From positions 682,001-746,000 of the forward strand of contig JAMXDE010000006.1 in NCBI GenBank assembly GCA_026770025.1: a DNA stretch of 64,000 nucleotides, read 5' to 3'. Below the pieces are notes generated by a model that saw nothing but the letters and a program-made list of their open reading frames with translations, had not been told where the DNA came from and searched no databases. Position numbers and translations under genes: made by a program. Below are positions 21,669 through 31,402 of the stretch, piece after piece. Within the stretch, counting starts at the first letter, position 1. Every line of letters starts with the position of its first letter. Origin of the DNA: Craspedostauros australis. Taxonomy: Eukaryota; Bacillariophyta; Bacillariophyceae; Mastogloiales; Achnanthaceae.

Positions 21669-23020
21669 TTAGCTGCCATCTGTCTCCGTGGGTGCCGTGA
21701 GTATGGGACGAAGCCATTGCAACAGTTCCACAAGACGATCTCGATCCTGAATGTAGAGATATCCGACGAAGGCTTCGAAGGCGGTGGAATCTTGGTACGC
21801 GGCTGGGTTCCTCCTGTTCTTTGATTTGGTGACTGAATTGCGTCCTCTCGAGATGACTTGCTTTTCCTTGTTGGAGAGATCGAAGCCCTCGCGTATTGAT
21901 GTCAGCAGTCTTGACTGATTCTCGGCTGGCAGCGCAGTAGGCGAGATTTGGATGCAGACGGGCGAAAGCAGTTGCCAAATTGGCAACATCATATTGTGAG
22001 TCAATCAGTCAATCAGCTGGTTGGTGTTGTGTGCAGAAGGGGTGAGATGCCATTGTCAGCACTACAACGTCGATGGCGAGCTTGGTTGTCGCCTCGCCGC
22101 AGTCCATGATCTGCTACTCTACTCCGTGTGCCCCTTTGCTTGGACTGGACGAGTGATGAACGACACAGCACGACGAAGATGGATAGTAGGCACAATCTCA
22201 CTCACCTCGAACAGTCCCAACAACCACGTCCTGCAAATTAGATGTTCGCATGGATGGCCACACATTGAGTGAACGCACGTACAGCTCAAAAACGACATCT
22301 CCGACATATGCTGTGATTGATCCATCGAAGGGGTGAACGAGACATCGAGCGGCGCAATGGCACAGTGGAGGATAGAGTGGGAGAGAATGTAGTGAACATC
22401 GAATGTCAGTAAAACCTGCGTCTGTGTACTCGACGCGTATCATGGAGCAATATCGCTTTTGAGTCGAGTGGATCCGAGTGGATCGGAGTGGGGCAGAGAA
22501 GTCGAGCACGTCTCTTTCTCCACCCACGAAGGCAAACATGAACGCTCATTTGTGTTTTTGTGTTGGATGCGTTCATGTCTCGCCCAAGTCGAAGATTGCA
22601 TGGCCTTAGAGTTACAGATGCGGCGTGTGGTCTCTGGTCCCCACCGTACTGACTGATCTCACCTAAGTCCGTTCCACTCATCTGGTTCACGTCACATGTT
22701 GATGCAGGCAGGAGGAGCTGAAGTAAGTCTGGTTCCTGGACATCGAGAGGGGGCTCGTCACCGCTATCGCCATTGTCACCCGTCGCGTCCAATGCATCTG
22801 AAATAGCTGCCAAAATACATTGCTGTAGGCGCCTCGGAGGGTGATGCTGCTTCTGTGCAGTCGATACCGCTATTCTCGCTCTTGTTGCTGAAAAAGCGCA
22901 AACTCGATGGTTGGTGATGGCGACGAAGACTATGCAGAGCGCAAGGATAATATGGTGGTGTCGCCTCGTAGTTGTGCCGACCGTGCTAGCCACGCTGGTT
23001 GTTCTCCTCGTGCCTGTCAT
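21669..23020 (-). CDS. Plastid Mini-ribonuclease III (MrnC-type)
   Basis: Three exons, 23020-22663, 22310-22206 and 21925-21669, with GT-AG introns of 352 and 280 nt, give 239 residues. Both joints restore family motifs: TDLAYVGDVVFELYVRS and VVVGTVRAENQSRLLTSI. It is an RNase III catalytic domain without a double-strand-binding domain. The acidic active site is seen in YVGDVVFE and DSTAFEAFVGYLYI, and the signature SRGRNS is present. Bacterial Mini-III trims 23S rRNA ends; plant plastid homologues mature rRNA and clear introns. The N-terminus has a hydrophobic core (IILALCIVFVA) ending RVCA|FSATRARI, an ASAFAP-like site with Phe +1, so import into the plastid is likely. Residues 55-110 are a poorly conserved acidic linker. 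The start is the ATG at 23020. Confidence 0.9.
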
Positions 23021-23919
23021 CACGTTGCTTTTCTGGAACAGCGTGTCGTTGGGTTCTGTTGCGAGTTGCAGCAGTCAGACGATACGTCCTGTTCAGCACA
23101 AGCTGGCTGGCCAGGTGTTAAGTTGTCGTCAGAAGATGGAAGGCTGGTCGCGGATGATGCATTGCCTTTGGAAGGCTGTGCAAGGAACTGTCACGGATAT
23201 CCGTACTCCTGCTATCGTCGTTGCCACTCGCACCGATGCTGCTGTCGTTCCTCTCTGTATTTGTAACTGTAACTGTACGACTATGGTGCAGAGTAGACCA
23301 GAGCAGAGAATATTGTGCCCATAGTAGTAGTCATGCTCTGCTCATGTCGGCACATCCCTGACACGCTACAGGTCCTTGCTTTTGTTGGTGGATGATGGGT
23401 GATGGGCGTCGTTGGTTCTTTGTTCGGTTGCGACACGCGAAGATACCCTCCGTCCGCCCAACAAACGATGGACAGACGCTATCACCAAAACCTGACGAGG
23501 TGATCGTTTCCGTATCAAGATCCCCCCACCCAGGTCGTCACTTTCCTCGCATGCTCTTCCCTCCTCGAGAAGCAGTACGTGTCAGCAACCGCCCATGAAC
23601 TGCATCTGTTGACAAATTGGGAGGTGGCACTTTGGCAAGTACCATATGATGTCATATTAATATCATGAAATTTAAAACATTGTTCTAATAGATTGGTACA
23701 GATATGGCTATGCACTGCGGATGATAGAAGTCAATGATGGAGTGTACTAGAAATAAGTGCTGTTTATGGCACGAGTATCATGGAGTAATAAACAATGGTG
23801 TGATATGAATAACCTCGATGCTGGCCCAGCCAAGCGGCTAGTTCAGTTTCAGTTTCAAAAGGGTTTCGCTCCGTCGAAGAGTTGAACGATAACAGGAGGA
23901 CGGGCGTACGCGAAGGAGT
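23021..23919. other. Intergenic region upstream of Mini-III
   Basis: It lies between the Mini-III start and the RING protein stop and should hold the Mini-III promoter and the 3' end of the RING gene. An AT-rich block (23635-23700) is visible. The frames open here are antisense shadows or lack features. Confidence 0.5.
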
Positions 23920-25170
23920 TTAGAATTCCTCCCAGCGCAGTTTCTGGCGGCAGCTTGGGCATTCTTCGTTGTGTTCGGTCCACTGGTACAAGCATGGGAG
24001 GTGGAAGTAGGTATTGTTTTGGCCACATCCACACAGAGTGGGCATGCGCGGGTTCGTCGGGTCGAACGTCTCCATGCAGATCACGCATTCATCATCTTCC
24101 TGTTCGTCCAGGGCCTGCGCGGCTGCCAGCGCCATGGCCATTTGCAGTTTGCTGCCCGGCACGACCACTTCCGACTCTGCGATGGTGGGCACGTAATTCG
24201 AAGAATTGAACGTTTTGGCGAGCTTCAAGAAAGGGGTCCGCTGGACCTTCATGTCATCGTCGGAGCACGAATCCGCATCATCCGAGGAGTTGCTAGAGTC
24301 GACGTTCACGTTGGTTGATCGCGTTCTATTGCCAGACCCCAGGGCTTGGAAGAAATTGCGCTTCCAGAAAGGCCGAGGTCGCTCTTGTGTCTGTCCGTCT
24401 TCATGGTCCTGCTGGAAGTGAGTGCGAGGATGTTCCTGAACTTGGGCTGTGGAATCTATTTCTAGACTTGCGCTGGCGTCACGATCACCCATCCTTGAGG
24501 CCGCGGCTGCCGTCGACGCAGTAGGGGCGACAGCAGCGATCGCAGCACGCGGCTCCATCTTTTCTACCAACGACTGTTGAAGGTTGCTCCAGAACCTCCT
24601 CATGGGTTGGAGCGCACGCCTAGCATTGGGTTGGTTGGAATGTGTGTCGGTGTGCTCATCCGTGTGCTCATCCGTGCTTCCTTCATTCCCGACCACCTGG
24701 TGGGAAGCCACGCGGTCTTCCCATTCGCTCTCAGGTTCGGTGATGTCTGTCTGGTTTGTTTGAAGCGCGTTATCTCCGGCGCGGTTGTTGTTGCTGCTGC
24801 TGTTGTTGACATCACCGCCAGGTGCAGCGACCTTGGCGGGACCAACGGTGACGTATGAAGATTGCCGACCGCCCAAAGGCGAATGGGGGCACCCAGCGCA
24901 GCAGTCTCCATCTGCCTGAAGGTCCTCGCGTCCACACGATTGATCGGAGTACAGCGACGTCACCTCATGATACCGCGCCCCGCGGCCGAGACTGAGCGCA
25001 CTTGGTGGTCCTGCTGTCGAGCGCGCTCCTGTGCCGCGGTAGTTCTCTGCGCCTGCGTGATCTCCGTCGTCATCGTGGTCTTCGCCGGACCGTCGATGGC
25101 TGCCATCCTCATTGCCATCTTCATCCACGCAGAAGCAGTAACGGAGCAAGCAACCCGTAATCGAAGCCAT
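23920..25170 (-). CDS. RING-variant (RING-CH-like) zinc-finger protein, probable E3 ubiquitin ligase
   Basis: Single-exon gene, 416 residues from the ATG at 25170 (upstream codons in frame have no Met). The last 55 residues form a cross-brace zinc finger: CVIC, then LCGCG, FHLPC, a conserved Trp and CPSC. The CxC pair plus H-x2-C matches the RINGv/C4HC3 arrangement better than classical RING-H2. Such domains recruit E2 enzymes. The rest is low-complexity: a Cys-containing N-terminus (GCLLRYCFC, possibly lipid-modified), Asp/Gly-rich and Ser/Asn-rich linkers, and a THTDEHTDTH-like His/Asp stretch. No membrane helix is seen, unlike MARCH ligases. Substrates unknown. Confidence 0.82.
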   Translation of the reverse strand: MASITGCLLRYCFCVDEDGNEDGSHRRSGEDHDDDGDHAGAENYRGTGARSTAGPPSALSLGRGARYHEVTSLYSDQSCGREDLQADGDCCAGCPHSPLGGRQSSYVTVGPAKVAAPGGDVNNSSSNNNRAGDNALQTNQTDITEPESEWEDRVASHQVVGNEGSTDEHTDEHTDTHSNQPNARRALQPMRRFWSNLQQSLVEKMEPRAAIAAVAPTASTAAAASRMGDRDASASLEIDSTAQVQEHPRTHFQQDHEDGQTQERPRPFWKRNFFQALGSGNRTRSTNVNVDSSNSSDDADSCSDDDMKVQRTPFLKLAKTFNSSNYVPTIAESEVVVPGSKLQMAMALAAAQALDEQEDDECVICMETFDPTNPRMPTLCGCGQNNTYFHLPCLYQWTEHNEECPSCRQKLRWEEF

Positions 25171-26539
25171 ACCTATCGTGTCGTGCCGTGTTTGTGTTAT
25201 CTGTGGGAAGAGTTGTGGTCTGTGCAAATACGTGTGTGTATGTGTGTGGTTGTGTATGTGTATGTGCGTGGGTGGCTAGTTGGTTGGCTGGTTGGAATGC
25301 TGTAATGTTTGGACTGTGATGCTGTGAGTTTCTCTGTCAGCGGCGATGCTTTGTCTTCCTTCGCTTCGTTTGGTTTGGTTCGTGTGGAAGGCTTGTGCCC
25401 TTGCGGGACGAGCAGTCGTGGTCGTCGGACCGCAACCTATTGATAGGTCAAGTAGATCGCAAGGTGATGGCCCAGAGCTCGTGCGCGTGTCTGTGCGAAG
25501 GGTGTCGTGGAGGGTGTCTTGGTCGTGTGGAATTTCCGCAACACGTCGAACAAGAAATTCTCGCGGTGAGCAGATGTGCGGGAGCGGCTTTCCCCTCGTT
25601 TGCACTGTCCCAACAGGTTTGAATGGCGATTCCGCTTTCGGTTTTGCCCCAAGAGAGCTCCGGAGTTGTTGCGTCTGTGACCGTTGGCTGATGGTCCACA
25701 CAAGGAAGAGCGTCTTCTCCCTCTCCGACTTTTGCTGGTTACTTCTCCTTTGGTTTTGCTCTTGGTTTGGTTTGCGCCCTGTCTTTCTTCTTTGTTTGTT
25801 CAGTTCTCCCTTGTTTGCTTGCTTACCAACAAAGTGCTCCACCTTGCGAGTCCTCTCGCTCTCTCTCTCTCTCTCTCTCTGGGAGTTGAACCGCAATCAC
25901 AAACCTCTCTTGTCTTGTGGTATGTTTAAATTCTGTTTCGCTCTGCACCGTCCTCGCGATCAATCGTCGTGCTCTCTGCTCGTTCGCTCTCGCTTTGTCC
26001 GTCTCTTTGTTTTCTCTCTCTGATGCGGCTTCTTCGCTTCAACGAAAAAGAACAAACCGCCCCAAAATCGCGATGTTCTGAGATGTCGTCTTCCCCACGC
26101 GTCAAACGAAGTCCGCCGTCACATTCCGTGATTCAGCCACCAGTCAATCGTGGAAAAACTCGAACAAGACCACAAGAGAACGAGAACCCGAGAAGCGGAA
26201 TGAACCTCCAAACGCGTGATGGATCCATCCAAACATCGATTCAGGCCTTCACACCTCCACGATCATCCGCCCAAACCTGCACAACCATGCACTGCCCACT
26301 TGCGCACTCGCACACTCGCACACTCATACTCGTCATAGTAGTACCATACGATAGTTGAGACTCCATCAATCTCCTCGTACGACTACTCTGTCGCATTGTC
26401 GGATCGGATCGAATCCGATCGGATGCACATGACATCATAAGTCTGCACTTGGTCGAACATTCCAACCACCCTGTTCAGCACGAAGGCACCCCATGCAACC
26501 AGCACCGATACTCTCCCTGAGAAGACGACGGACGAAGCC
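25171..26539. other. Divergent intergenic region with CT microsatellite
   Basis: This 1.37-kb region separates the divergent RING-variant and AlgH-like genes and must contain both promoters. A CT dinucleotide run lies at about 25857-25880 and a TG/TGTATG-rich tract at 25229-25270. No gene seen. Confidence 0.55.
26327..26382 (+). promoter_or_regulatory. TACTCGT/CTCGTACGA motifs upstream of the AlgH-like gene
   Basis: ATACTCGTCA (26327-26336) and CTCGTACGAC (26373-26382) lie 158-213 bases before the ATG at 26540, with GTACCATACG between them. They belong to the recurring motif family. Confidence 0.3.
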
Positions 26540-27613
26540 ATGATCTATCAAACCGGTGGGCTGCCGGCGGCAGCAGCGGCCAATGAAGGCCATTGCGTTC
26601 ATCACAACGATGGAGCGCACGCTGGGAAGGGCACGCTGCGCACCTTGGTCCCGCTTGTCATCTGCCTGATGATCTCCTTGATGGGAACGTCGAACGCGCT
26701 GTCCCCGATCCGCCAGCACAAGCACAGGGGCTGTCGCCAGCGCACGAGTGCCAATGCTCAAGCCCAAGTCTGGCCTGGCCTTCATCAAGCCGCCCAACGT
26801 CCGCAGCATCCGACTTCCTGTTGGATGGTCGCAGCTAATGATGGTGACGCTGATGCTGATGCCGGCGACCAGCCACAAGCGTCCTCTGCCATGGCTGCCG
26901 CATTGTCGTCATCCTTCGCGTCGTCGTCGGTGTCGTCGAATCTTCGATTCCTAGGACGCGGTGCGGATGCCATCGTGCGCCCAGGAGTCGTCCTGCTGTC
27001 ACCAAAAGAGGAGTACGACCACTTCTTGAGACGATCGGCCGTCTTCATCTACGCCATGGGCCATGATGATCACGACGTCTACGTAATCCGAGGTGTCATC
27101 TTGGACCACCCCACGCCATTCACGGTCCGCGAGATGATCGACGAGGCTCGGCAGGGTCCTCCGTCGGCCACCGACGCACCGGGTGCAACATCGGATCCTC
27201 AGGCCGATCAAGGAGCCGACGCCATCATGGAAAATCTCGTATTTCGGGGTGGCCGAACAGGAGATGACGCCTCCGTGGCCATGTTCCATTGCAACGAAAG
27301 CTTGGCTAATCGTTGTGGTTCTGAGATGATCGGCACAAGCGGGATATACCAGGGTGGTTTTGCAACCCTGTTCGACGAACAAGGAGAGGCGTATGCAAGC
27401 GCAAAGCGGGACGGTTGTGACCCAGAAGACTTCAAATTCTTCTTCAACTACGTCGAATTCACGGAGCAGGAGCTCGAGAACATGCTGTGCGACGTTGCTA
27501 GCGATGGTGATGCCTGGGTGTCGGTGGAAGTGCCAGCAAAGGCTGTCCTGGATTCCATGTACGATCGTGGAGACGCGTGGTCTCGGCTGCGGACGTTGAC
27601 CCGTCAGGACTGA
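26540..27613 (+). CDS. AlgH/UPF0301 (DUF179) family protein, probably plastid-targeted
   Basis: Single exon, 357 residues from the ATG at 26540. The second half matches the AlgH/UPF0301 fold: RPGVVLLSP near residue 150, FIYAMGHDDHDVYVIRGVIL with DHPTPF in place of the bacterial LNRP strand, LVFRGGR in place of FGGPV, GIYQGGF for the G+Y.GG motif, and FKFFFNYVEFTEQELENML for the GYAGW-QLE end. The family is widespread in bacteria and plastids and its biochemical role is unsettled. A hydrophobic segment (LVPLVICLMISLMGTSNA, about residues 37-54) followed by LSP looks like a signal anchor or bipartite presequence, though without Phe. An Ala/Ser-rich linker precedes the domain. Confidence 0.8.
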   Translation: MIYQTGGLPAAAAANEGHCVHHNDGAHAGKGTLRTLVPLVICLMISLMGTSNALSPIRQHKHRGCRQRTSANAQAQVWPGLHQAAQRPQHPTSCWMVAANDGDADADAGDQPQASSAMAAALSSSFASSSVSSNLRFLGRGADAIVRPGVVLLSPKEEYDHFLRRSAVFIYAMGHDDHDVYVIRGVILDHPTPFTVREMIDEARQGPPSATDAPGATSDPQADQGADAIMENLVFRGGRTGDDASVAMFHCNESLANRCGSEMIGTSGIYQGGFATLFDEQGEAYASAKRDGCDPEDFKFFFNYVEFTEQELENMLCDVASDGDAWVSVEVPAKAVLDSMYDRGDAWSRLRTLTRQD

Positions 27614-28400
27614 GCGACGTTCGTTCTCCAGCTATCCGTCGCATTCCCTCGATCAGGCCGCCCGCGTGATACATGAACGTACTAGCATGACAGAGAATCT
27701 GTACGGAATTGCACATTTCGTCCAAGGCTGATCGGCATTCTCAGACGGGTACAGTGGGCTCTTCCATCCTTCCGCATTCAAACTAGAACATGCGAATGCA
27801 TGCAATACGCACAAACGCAAACTTAAACATAATCACAGGCACAGGCACAGGCAAACGGCTCCGCAATCATATCACATACGCATACATGTAGAGAGCTACG
27901 CGCCCGCAGAGGAGTAACAGATTTCGGCTCTGGATGGTAATGGAATTCTCCAAGCGCATAGAAGCCCCCAGGCACCATAGGATGGCGAGAATTGCTCACC
28001 CCGCGAATTGATAATGTCGACCAGACTTGTGCTGCTGGTGGGATTGCATAACATGAGGATACAACTCTGGCACTGGAGCATGGCGGAGTGTGGTACGACC
28101 TACTCTTTTGTAAATATCATGCGTTTATCGTGGGTGTACGAGTAGTAGGTATGGTATAGTGCATACCATACGGGTAATGAGATGAGTACGGATAAGGTAC
28201 CACTGCCAGAAACCAAATCAAATTCCCCGTTGACTTGTGTGGCATGGCATAGCATGGTTTTACGTTCGTTGGCGAGTGCTTTGGGGGCGATGAGTGGAAC
28301 CCAGCGGACCATGCGCAAGCGTGGAGTTGATGTTCGCAGTTTCCTCTAAAACGCGACGACGTTGGTACACGCGGCCGACCGAAGATTCCACACCTTGGAA
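27614..28400. other. Convergent 3' intergenic region
   Basis: It lies between the 3' ends of the AlgH-like gene and the Gln-rich gene. GTACGAGTAGTAGGTATGGTATAG around 28136 is another TACGAGTA-type stretch. No gene seen. Confidence 0.5.
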
Positions 28401-31400
28401 TCAAGACTTCGCCTTTTGCTTGCTTGGGAGAACTCTAAGCCCGCGTTTGCGAGCGGTTTGGACGTAGCTCTTGTAGTAGCAACGGATTCTGTCTCGGATC
28501 GCAACAAAGTTGAAGCTGTCCGGGTCGAATTCGTAGTTGTGCTGTGAGGCGACTTCCAACAGGCGTTCAGTGAGCCAATTGTTGTACTGCTTTTGCTCTG
28601 CGGTGTAGTTCATCTGTGAATGCTTCAGGTAATCTTCCCGATTCGCGATCAGGAAGCGCTCCAGCTGTTTGAATTCAAAGATAATAGTCAAACAGAAACG
28701 TGAAAGGTCATGGGAAAGAAGGCATTGTGCTTTGAGTGAAGACAGCGTGAAGATGGGTACTTCTGAACGATCAAGGGCATCTCCTTTACCACAGGCTGCA
28801 TTCGCCCGTAGCAAGCACGCAATGGACTGAGATGGCACGGCGGTTTTCTAGTTCGTGCATGTGACGCACGGCCACGTGCTCGCAGGTATGATGCGGATGC
28901 GAAACAAGTGATTGGACTTACCGGAGGATAATGCTTCCAGGAGAATTTCTTCCGCAGGATTGTCTTTTCCTCCATGCTTGGTTGTTGCACGAATGGGTAT
29001 GGTCCAGGATGGACTTGGTGCGGTGGCAAGTACGGCGGTGGCAAGGGATGGCCTGGATATCCGTGCATCCCCATCGGTGGCATGCTCATCGGTGGGCCCC
29101 GATCGTGTGCGTGCATGTGTGGGTGTGCTTGCATATGCGCGTGCGGGTTGGCAGGATGGTGCGGAGGGCTCAAGCCGTATGCGCCCTCGTGCTCGTGATA
29201 AGGAGAATCGTAACGATTGGGACGATCCTCGAACGAATGGTTCGTTGGCCTCCCCTGCCACGGACCATCCAGGCCGCCACCATTCGGCGTTTGCGTTGCA
29301 TGCGACGCGTTCGACATGCCATGCCCGTCAACCCAACGGTAACCATATGCAGGCGGCTGATGTCCCTCTGCAGCGGCTTCTTGTGGATATTGCGAAGGGT
29401 GCGGTGTGGGCTCGTCTCGGAGATGAGGCGGCGGAGCATATCGTCCAGGTGGCTTGGGTGTGTGGAGGAAGTGAGCGTCCCGGAAAGGAGGGGGCTGCTG
29501 ACCGTGTGGCTGCTGCTGATGATGAGAGTGGTGCGGGTGCTGGGCATGTTGCAAATCGGCTCGTGCTCCATACGCATTTAAATGCGGGTGTGGGTGTTGG
29601 TGCGGGTATGGATGGAGGCGAGGGCGGGGAGAATCTGGTGGCGGATTGCCCATCCCGTCAGCCACCGACCCATCGAAGCTGCCCCGTTCCACCAGCGCTG
29701 GTGCATTCCCTCGGCCCATCTCGTGCTGTTCATTGCCATGGAATGGATGGCGTCTGGGTTGCGGTGATGAGTCGTATTGTCGCTGCTCCCAGTACGACAG
29801 ACCCTCAGATTGTGCGCGCCAACGTCCTTGGAAGGGCGGGTCTGGATACGAAGGCTGGCGCTTGAAGTGCGAGCCTTGCGCACCTAATCCTGCGGGATGA
29901 CCGTTGGTTGTGCTATTCGGAGTGATCTGGACACGGTCATTTCGGTTGTCTTGGGGCGGGGTTGTTGTCTGGTGGATTGTATGCGGAGGCGAGCGCAATG
30001 AATGAGATCTCGGCCTTGGGACCACAAGGGGCGACGTCGGTGTCGGACCTGGCGCGACATGCTTACCAGAACTTTCAGCCGACAAAGTCGCGGCGAGCGC
30101 GCCGACGCCCTCCTGCGTGCTATCACCATGGTGCATTGTGTGCGACTGGCGTCCCATCCTCCCAGATGCAGTGCGGTCTTCGGGTGCTGGACCATCACCG
30201 TGCTTCGAGCCTCTCCCTGAAGCTGGTCCAGGACTTCCAGCGCCAGCGTCGATGTCCCCTCTGTTGTTCCCAGGCTCGTAAGTCGTTGAATCTGCTCTCG
30301 GGTTCCCGTTGTTTGAATCAATCTCTCGGTCTGCTTGATCTTTGGAATCCTTCTTGGTGATATCTGCGGATACGTCAGCTAGGACACTGAGAGGATCTCC
30401 TTCACCATTGCTCTTATCATTGCTGTTCTTGTGCTTCGGCGTCTCCATCATGGCGGCTCTTTCCACGCTCCGAGTTCCCAGCGGATGGCCGCTATCACCG
30501 ACTCTCATCACAGGAGGATGCGCGGCTCCTTCCTTGCGCAAGGATGGCGTGGTAGGCGACAGCATGGGAACAGACGCCGACTCGCCATCGAGTGGCTGGT
30601 GGGGACCATTCCGGTAGGGGGAGTGATAAGGTGACCGCCGTTGCATCGCTTCGAGGCTTTCTTCCTTCAGCATGCGCGGTTGGTGGTCTGTCATGTTGGA
30701 GGAAGGGCGATGAGGGTGCTGCGGAGCGGGCATCGGCACTTTGAGATCTTCATTCCGTGGGAGGTACGGCCTCGGCGAATGCTCGTGCTGTTGTTCGCCA
30801 CGGTACGGAGCGTAATGTCGCGGTGGCGTTTGGGCTGAGCCTTTCCAAGGACCTTGTGGGCCTCCCGCAGGCCCACCAGCATTCATCTGCGGCGCTGGCT
30901 GTTGCTCGTACCAGCTATCCGTGGCTTGGATGGGATATGGCGAGGCCTTTTGGTGCTGATAGTGGTGCTGATGTTGATTTTGGTGTTGATACTGGTTTTG
31001 GTGCTGATACTGCTGGTGTTGCTGATTGTGGTGCTGATGTTGGGGATTTCCATTGTAATTGTAGGGCGCCGGACCGCCATGAGGTGCACTGTACGGACTA
31101 AAGCGAGGTGGAGGAGTCTGTTGTTGTTGCTGCTGTTGTTGTTGCTGTTGGTGTTGCTGCTGCAGGTGCTGTTGATGCTGCTGTTGGTGGTGAGGTGTTG
31201 GGAATGGAGGCGGTGCGTGTTCAGAGCTGTCTTCGCTTGGATGACCTCGCCTGTAGAATAAGTCCATCTCGCGAGAATACGGCATCGGGGCGGATGGGGG
31301 TGGCACTCGTTGATTGCTGTCGTGATGCCAGGGGCCGTCTCTGTTGTGATGCAGCGCTGGCGGAGACAGTGGCTGTGTCTGCGCGGGGATCGATGATACC

Positions 31401-31402
31401 AT
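28401..31402 (-). CDS. Gln/Pro/His-rich protein with a conserved-looking C-terminal module of unknown function
   Basis: Two exons, 31402-28922 and 28664-28401, are joined in phase 0 across a 257-nt GT-AG intron (CCTCCG|GTAAGT ... AAACAG|CTG), giving 914 residues. The first ATG in frame is at 31402. Residues 1-820 are low complexity: a glutamine run (coded around 31105-31180), Pro/His/Tyr-rich stretches and many HPH-type clusters. The last about 100 residues are quite different, compact and charged. They begin RKKFSWKHYPP, continue across the splice site with LERFLIANREDYLKHS, then NNWLTERLLEVASQHNYEFD and end FVAIRDRIRCYYKSYVQTARKRG. I do not recognise a named family; its basic helical look could suit nucleic-acid binding. 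The disordered Q-rich part resembles transcriptional or RNA-granule proteins. Function is not assignable. Confidence 0.78.

Noticed and set aside
25346-26023. 225-codon plus-strand frame between the RING and AlgH-like genes
   Set aside because: Leu/Ser/Cys/Phe-rich, driven by CT microsatellite sequence; no start context or domain.
28912-29865. 317-codon plus-strand frame opposite the Gln-rich gene
   Set aside because: Antisense of the His/Pro-rich region; no domain and biased composition.
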